NCBI GenBank assembly: GCA_964614605.1
Contig: CAZTLU010000058.1
Location: 1 to 9,226, forward strand
Direction of reading: 5' to 3'
Origin: Fimenecus sp964614605
Lineage (GTDB): Bacteria > Bacillota > Clostridia > Oscillospirales > Acutalibacteraceae
Length of the DNA stretch: 9,226 nucleotides
In this document: piece by piece, positions 6,524 to 9,226 of the stretch
Position numbering within the stretch: the stretch's first letter is position 1
Layout of the letters: each line of letters begins with the position of its first letter
Notes under the pieces: model-generated
The model's input: the letters and a program-made list of their open reading frames with translations, nothing else
The model's database searches: none
Told to the model about the DNA's origin: nothing
Translations under genes and position numbers: made by a program

Positions 6524-6526
6524 AAT
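6498..6526 (+). promoter_or_regulatory. Candidate promoter for the four-cysteine protein gene
   Basis: TTGGTT (6498-6503) and a perfect TATAAT (6521-6526) are 17 bp apart. The -10 box is only 18 bp before the ATG, so the mRNA would start near the ribosome binding site (6533-6540). The very short leader is a reason for caution. Confidence 0.45.
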
Positions 6527-6544
6527 AGTGGTGAGGTGAGAAAT

Positions 6545-6754
6545 ATGGAACAAAAATGTGGAGATTGCAAGCATTATGTTAAACATTATATTAAATCTTC
6601 GGGAAGATTTAATGAAATTGATAATGGTCATTGTTTTTATCCGCGACTTAAACATCGTGATGGTAAGCAAAAAGCCTGCGAGCATTTTATTGAAAGAGAA
6701 GAAGAACCCAAAATACATTTTATAGAAATCGAGATAAAACATCGGACTTTGTAG
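6545..6754 (+). CDS. Small four-cysteine protein, putative metal-binding, unknown function
   Basis: This is a 69-residue hydrophilic protein without a signal peptide or membrane segment. Cysteines at 5, 8, 30 and 45 lie in CGDCKHYVKHY, NGHCFYPR and KACEHF, a spacing that suggests one zinc or iron-sulfur site. I have a general recollection of similar CxxC...GHC...ACEHF small proteins in Clostridia, but I assign no function. The start is ATG 6545 because GAGGTGAG (6533-6540) sits 4 nt before it; the frame extends upstream to 6515 but without a ribosome binding site. The stop codon TAG is formed by the first bases of the adjoining repeat (TGTAGGG). The true C-terminus may therefore have been altered by repeat insertion. 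It is divergent from the XRE regulator. Confidence 0.7.
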   Translation: MEQKCGDCKHYVKHYIKSSGRFNEIDNGHCFYPRLKHRDGKQKACEHFIEREEEPKIHFIEIEIKHRTL

Positions 6755-6825
6755 GGACGCTTCACGAAGCGTCCGAAACAGTGAGATATCAAACCTCAAC
6801 GGGCAGTTCGTGAACCGCCCCTACA
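6750..6825. repeat. Two-armed palindromic repeat (family C)
   Basis: The left arm (6750-6775) contains a perfect 9-bp hairpin, GGACGCTTC-AC-GAAGCGTCC. The right arm (6800-6825), read in reverse complement, matches it closely (both begin TGTAGGG and share TTCACGAA). The arms are inverted around a 24-bp spacer. This is the architecture of a small non-autonomous element or a nested palindromic repeat. The left end overlaps the stop codon of the four-cysteine protein gene. Confidence 0.8.
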
Positions 6826-6863
6826 CAGTTTCTGGTTCTAAATTAAAACGATATTAACTATCA

Positions 6864-6882
6864 CGAGGCATCGTCCCCTACA
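6864..6882. repeat. Solo partial arm of repeat family C
   Basis: The reverse complement reads TGTAGGGGACGATGCCTCG, matching the outer end of the family C arms (TGTAGGG followed by a CG-rich segment). It has no partner arm and ends 14 bp before the coaX -35 box. It may be a remnant of a second insertion. Confidence 0.55.
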
Positions 6883-6896
6883 AAATTCAAAAAAAC

Positions 6897-6925
6897 TTGA
6901 TAATAATAATAAAATGCAGTATAAT
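6897..6925 (+). promoter_or_regulatory. Sigma-A promoter for coaX(-panT)
   Basis: TTGATA (6897-6902) and TATAAT (6920-6925) are separated by exactly 17 bp. The coaX ATG is 28 bp after the -10 box, with GAGGTGA (6943-6949) as ribosome binding site. Confidence 0.8.
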
Positions 6926-6953
6926 ATTTACATCGTTTTTGTGAGGTGAAAAT

Positions 6954-7715
6954 ATGCTTCTTACAATTGACATTGGCAACACAAACATAAATCTCGGTAT
7001 TTTCAATGGTGACGAGCTCACAATGAGTGCCCGTCTTGCTACTGAAAGGCAGAAAACAGATGACCAATATGCCGTTGATTTGGTAAATATTTTTTCAGTT
7101 TACGGCATTAAGCCTGCCGACATTGAGGGCGCGGTTATTTCTTCGGTTGTACCCGAAATCACGGTGCATATTAAAAATGCCGTGAAAAGACTTACGGGCA
7201 AAAAGGTTATTGTGCTCTCCCCCGGTGTTAAAACAGGACTTAACATTATGATTGACAACCCTGCACAGCTTGGTGCGGATTTGGCGGCAGGCGCAGTTGG
7301 TGCGACAGAATATCCCTTGCCTGCATTTGTGGTTGACCTTGGCACCGCAACAAAGATTTTTGCAGTTGACGAAAACAAAGGCTTCCGCGGTTGTATGATT
7401 GCTCCCGGCGTTGCAATTTCAGTAAAGGCACTCACCGACACAAGCTCACTTCTTCCTGCAATAAGTCTTGAGCCGCCCAAAAAGGCTTGCGGCACAAACA
7501 CTATTGAGAGTATGCAAAGCGGTATTGTGCTTGGCACGGCGGCTATGATTGACGGTCTTCTTGACCGTTTTGCAGAGGAATTGGGCGAACCAAAAACCAT
7601 TATTGCAACAGGCGGGCTTTCTTCGTTCATCACTCCCGTTTGCAAGCGTGAAATGATTTACGATAGTGACCTTATTTTAAAGGGACTAAAAGCAATTTAC
7701 GAGAAGAACAACTGA
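6954..7715 (+). CDS. coaX: Type III pantothenate kinase
   Basis: CoaX phosphorylates pantothenate to 4'-phosphopantothenate, the first step of coenzyme A synthesis, in the cytosol. The type III enzyme belongs to the ASKHA fold. It is known to be insensitive to CoA feedback and to need a monovalent cation. The 253-residue product shows the nucleotide-phosphate loop DIGNTN (residues 6-11), the pantothenate/catalytic segment QLGADLAAGAVGA (105-117, with Asp109), DLGTATK (128-134), GTNTIESMQSG (180-190) and IATGG (217-221), all in the expected order. The start is set by GAGGTGA four bases upstream of the ATG. A pantothenate-type ECF S-component follows 117 bp downstream on the same strand with no clear terminator between, so a coaX-panT transcript is likely. 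Confidence 0.96.
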   Translation: MLLTIDIGNTNINLGIFNGDELTMSARLATERQKTDDQYAVDLVNIFSVYGIKPADIEGAVISSVVPEITVHIKNAVKRLTGKKVIVLSPGVKTGLNIMIDNPAQLGADLAAGAVGATEYPLPAFVVDLGTATKIFAVDENKGFRGCMIAPGVAISVKALTDTSSLLPAISLEPPKKACGTNTIESMQSGIVLGTAAMIDGLLDRFAEELGEPKTIIATGGLSSFITPVCKREMIYDSDLILKGLKAIYEKNN

Positions 7716-7722
7716 ATTGAAA

Positions 7723-7767
7723 CCCTCCACCGTGCAAGCACGGTCCCCCTTCACCTCAAGGGGAAGG
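7723..7767. repeat. Solo arm of repeat family B in the coaX-panT spacer
   Basis: CCCTCCACCG...CGGTCCCCCTT matches the reverse complement of the left arm of the 6141-6250 element (CCCTCCACCGCC...GGCGGTCCCCCT). It forms two hairpins: CCGTGC-AA-GCACGG and CCCCTT-CACCTC-AAGGGG. No partner arm follows. It begins 7 bp after the coaX stop codon and would be transcribed into any coaX-panT message. Confidence 0.7.
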
Positions 7768-7783
7768 AAATATTCGTCAAATT

Positions 7784-7820
7784 TTGCGTTGCATCCTGAT
7801 TTGTTCGGGAGTAACAGCAA
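7784..7820 (+). promoter_or_regulatory. Leader hairpin overlapping the panT ribosome binding site
   Basis: Bases 7784-7799 can pair with 7805-7820 (TTGC with GCAA, GTTGC with GTAAC, TCCTGA with TTCGGGA), giving about 15 pairs with two single-base bulges (A7793, A7816), two G-U pairs and a 5-nt loop. The 3' strand includes AA of the AAGGAG ribosome binding site (7819-7824). There is no following T-tract, so it is not an intrinsic terminator. It may modulate panT translation or be repeat debris. I could not match it to a known riboswitch. Confidence 0.45.
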
Positions 7821-7832
7821 GGAGTAATATAT

Positions 7833-8444
7833 ATGTCAACAAACAAAAGGATGGGCAAAGGTAAAATCCTTTCGCTTACCGAAAACGCGATGCTCGCGGC
7901 AATTGTTGTGTTGATGGCATTCACACCCGTTGGGTACTTGCAGATTGGTCTTGTAAAAATGACCTTTATCATGATTCCCGTAGCGGTGGGTGCAATCACA
8001 TTGGGCGAGAAGTCAGGTGCATTTTTGGGTCTTGTATTTGGTATTACAAGCTTTGTGCAATGCTTCGGGCTTGATATTTTCGGCACAACACTTATGAGTA
8101 TCAATCCAATTTACACATTTATTATGTGTATTGTCCCCCGCATTGCATTGGGTTATCTTTGCGGGCTTGTTTACAAGGCTCTTGCAAAGTTCAAAAAAGG
8201 TGTTGCAGTTGTAGTTGCAAGCCTTTCAGCCCCCATATTCAACACCGTATTCTTTATGACATTGCTAATGCTTTTCTTCGGCAACAGTGATTACATAATG
8301 AGTATGCGTGCAGGCACCGAAAATCTTTGGGCATTTTTAGTCGCCTTTGTGGGACTTAACGGAATTATGGAGATTTTGACCACCACGGTTATCGCCCCAC
8401 CCGTAGCCTTGGCAGTTGAAAAGGCAACAAAGAAATACAGATAA
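7833..8444 (+). CDS. panT: ECF transporter S component, probable pantothenate transporter PanT
   Basis: This 203-residue membrane protein has about six hydrophobic segments and short basic ends, the build of a substrate-binding S subunit of energy-coupling factor vitamin transporters. Such subunits plug into a shared EcfA-EcfA'-EcfT module, which is not in this window. Features consistent with the family are the opening LTENAMLAAIVVLMAFTPVG, the mid-protein GEKSGAFLGLVFGITSF segment that lines the substrate side, and a small-residue-rich first helix for contact with EcfT. The pantothenate assignment rests on the adjoining coaX, the kinase for this vitamin. Sequence alone does not exclude another vitamin. 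ATG 7833 has AAGGAG 8 nt upstream. The spacer before it is filled by a repeat arm and a hairpin. It ends at a shared terminator. Confidence 0.82.
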   Translation: MSTNKRMGKGKILSLTENAMLAAIVVLMAFTPVGYLQIGLVKMTFIMIPVAVGAITLGEKSGAFLGLVFGITSFVQCFGLDIFGTTLMSINPIYTFIMCIVPRIALGYLCGLVYKALAKFKKGVAVVVASLSAPIFNTVFFMTLLMLFFGNSDYIMSMRAGTENLWAFLVAFVGLNGIMEILTTTVIAPPVALAVEKATKKYR

Positions 8445-8449
8445 AAATT

Positions 8450-8480
8450 ACCGCTTGGCTAAAAGTCAAGCGGTTTTCTT
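8450..8480. terminator. Bidirectional terminator between panT and ylmH
   Basis: The stem ACCGCTTGGCT (8450-8460) with AGTCAAGCGGT (8464-8474) has one G-T pair and an AAA loop. TTTTCTT follows on the + strand; the upstream AAAAATT reads as a T-rich tail on the - strand. Its + strand T-tract runs into the stop codon of the convergent gene (8479-8481), so it serves both genes. Confidence 0.85.
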
Positions 8481-9225
8481 ATTTAAAAATATCAATACTT
8501 ATTACAAGCCTGTCCTTTTTGGTGTGACGCAAAACACCGTTATAAACGAACCGACCAAATCCACGAACGGAAATTTTATCACCTATATCTGCAACAGTTG
8601 ACGGTCTTAGCTCTGCCTTGCCGTTGATGAATACCCTTTCGTGCTCAAAACACGGCAAAACCTTACTGCGCGACAAATTATAAACCGCGGCAACGATTAC
8701 ATCAAGTCTTTCAGATGACACAATCAACTCAATATTTTCAGGTTGCGGCAATGCGTTTTGCGGAATTCGGGCAGTTAATTTGCATTCAACGGTTGTGTGT
8801 TTTACCTGTGTAAGATTTTCGATAATATAATCTGCAATTGCATCGAGGCAGAATAAATACCCGCAATTTTCACTGATTATTATATCCCCAAGCACCTCAC
8901 GACGAATGCCCAAGCCCATAAGCGAGCCTAAAAAATCACGGTGAGTCAGGTCATCGGCGAACTTCTGATTAACGGGCTCAATGAGAATACATTTTATGGG
9001 ATAATCAGCGTTATCGGTGAAATATCCGCGATCACCGAAGCAGGCAACGGAGCGCTCTGCACCCTCATAACCGCCCCAAAGGTTGACAGGCACGAAGACA
9101 CGGCAGGCAAAAAGCTCCGAAATCTCGGAAATACCGAGAAAATCGGAATAAACACAGTAGCCGCGTTCATTGGCGCGCTGTGCCAAATCTTCAAAACGCT
9201 TTTGCTTATCCGTCAAAATAATCAC
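8479..9225 (-). CDS. ylmH: YlmH-like S4-domain RNA-binding protein (possibly 5'-partial)
   Basis: YlmH proteins bind RNA through a C-terminal S4 domain. B. subtilis ylmH lies in the division-gene cluster after sepF/ylmG, and the protein has been linked to rescue of stalled 50S-nascent chain complexes. The 248 visible residues carry the family blocks GGYEGAERS (51-59), HRDFLGSLMGLGIRREVLGDI (95-115) and an S4 domain at about 171-225 (SERLDVIVAAVYNLSRSKV, then FINGKAELRPSTVADIGDKISVRGFGRF). The length is close to the 257 residues of B. subtilis YlmH. The first possible start is GTG 9223-9225, one base from the window edge. Homologues usually have about ten residues before the DKQKRF segment, so the true start may lie outside. 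The division genes that often precede it would be to the right of this window. Confidence 0.9.
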   Translation of the reverse strand: MIILTDKQKRFEDLAQRANERGYCVYSDFLGISEISELFACRVFVPVNLWGGYEGAERSVACFGDRGYFTDNADYPIKCILIEPVNQKFADDLTHRDFLGSLMGLGIRREVLGDIIISENCGYLFCLDAIADYIIENLTQVKHTTVECKLTARIPQNALPQPENIELIVSSERLDVIVAAVYNLSRSKVLPCFEHERVFINGKAELRPSTVADIGDKISVRGFGRFVYNGVLRHTKKDRLVISIDIFK

Positions 9226-9226
9226 C

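Noticed and set aside
6258..6754. Toxin-antitoxin system
   Set aside because: The two genes are divergent rather than in an operon, and the small cysteine protein resembles no known toxin. Kept only as an open possibility.
6485..6799. 104-codon - frame opposite the four-cysteine gene
   Set aside because: It starts inside repeat family C, has no good ribosome binding site, and covers the divergent promoter. The + strand gene has a better start and a coherent cysteine pattern.
7100..7645. 181-codon - frame opposite coaX
   Set aside because: Shadow of CoaX, which carries every family motif in the other direction.

Overview
The window looks like a chromosomal piece of a low-to-moderate GC, endospore-forming Clostridia member, probably an uncultured gut Oscillospiraceae/Ruminococcaceae-type bacterium. 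The reasons are a clear spoVAD, strong AGGAGGTGA-type ribosome binding sites, sigma-A promoters of the TTGAAA-17-TATAAT kind, and intergenic palindromic repeats of types I remember from such genomes (a recollection, not a search result). The lineage is an inference. Most of the window is ordinary housekeeping DNA, and I see no large undescribed system. The unusual content is in small genes and repeat-rich intergenic DNA.

Left part (1-3821, all + strand). spoVAD (88-1110) encodes a spore dipicolinate-uptake protein. It is followed 3 bp later by an unrecognised 53-residue membrane peptide, where spoVAE would usually be expected. Next come two monocistronic units. One is an APC-family amino-acid permease with its own promoter and terminator. 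The other is cysK (cysteine synthase), also with its own promoter. cysK ends against a palindromic repeat (3835-3900) that probably terminates transcription in both directions.

Middle part (3909-6455, all - strand). Reading leftward are an XRE-type repressor, a COG1313/PflX-like radical SAM protein, mscL (mechanosensitive channel with a zinc-ribbon tail) and proC (pyrroline-5-carboxylate reductase). mscL and proC are 2 bp apart and share a promoter at 5211-5238. A repeat made of two related arms (6141-6250) separates the XRE gene from the radical SAM gene.

Right part (6456-9226). A divergent control region with two 9-bp direct repeats lies between the XRE gene and a 69-residue four-cysteine protein on the + strand. 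A different repeat family follows, and its first arm supplies that protein's stop codon. Then come coaX (type III pantothenate kinase) and an ECF S-component best read as the pantothenate transporter PanT, so uptake and first activation of vitamin B5 sit together. Their 117-bp spacer holds a solo repeat arm and a strong hairpin that overlaps the panT ribosome binding site. A YlmH-like S4-domain RNA-binding protein runs in from the right edge on the - strand and converges on panT across a shared terminator.

The window has no gene-free stretch over 300 bases. I found no rRNA, tRNA, CRISPR array, transposase gene or integrase.
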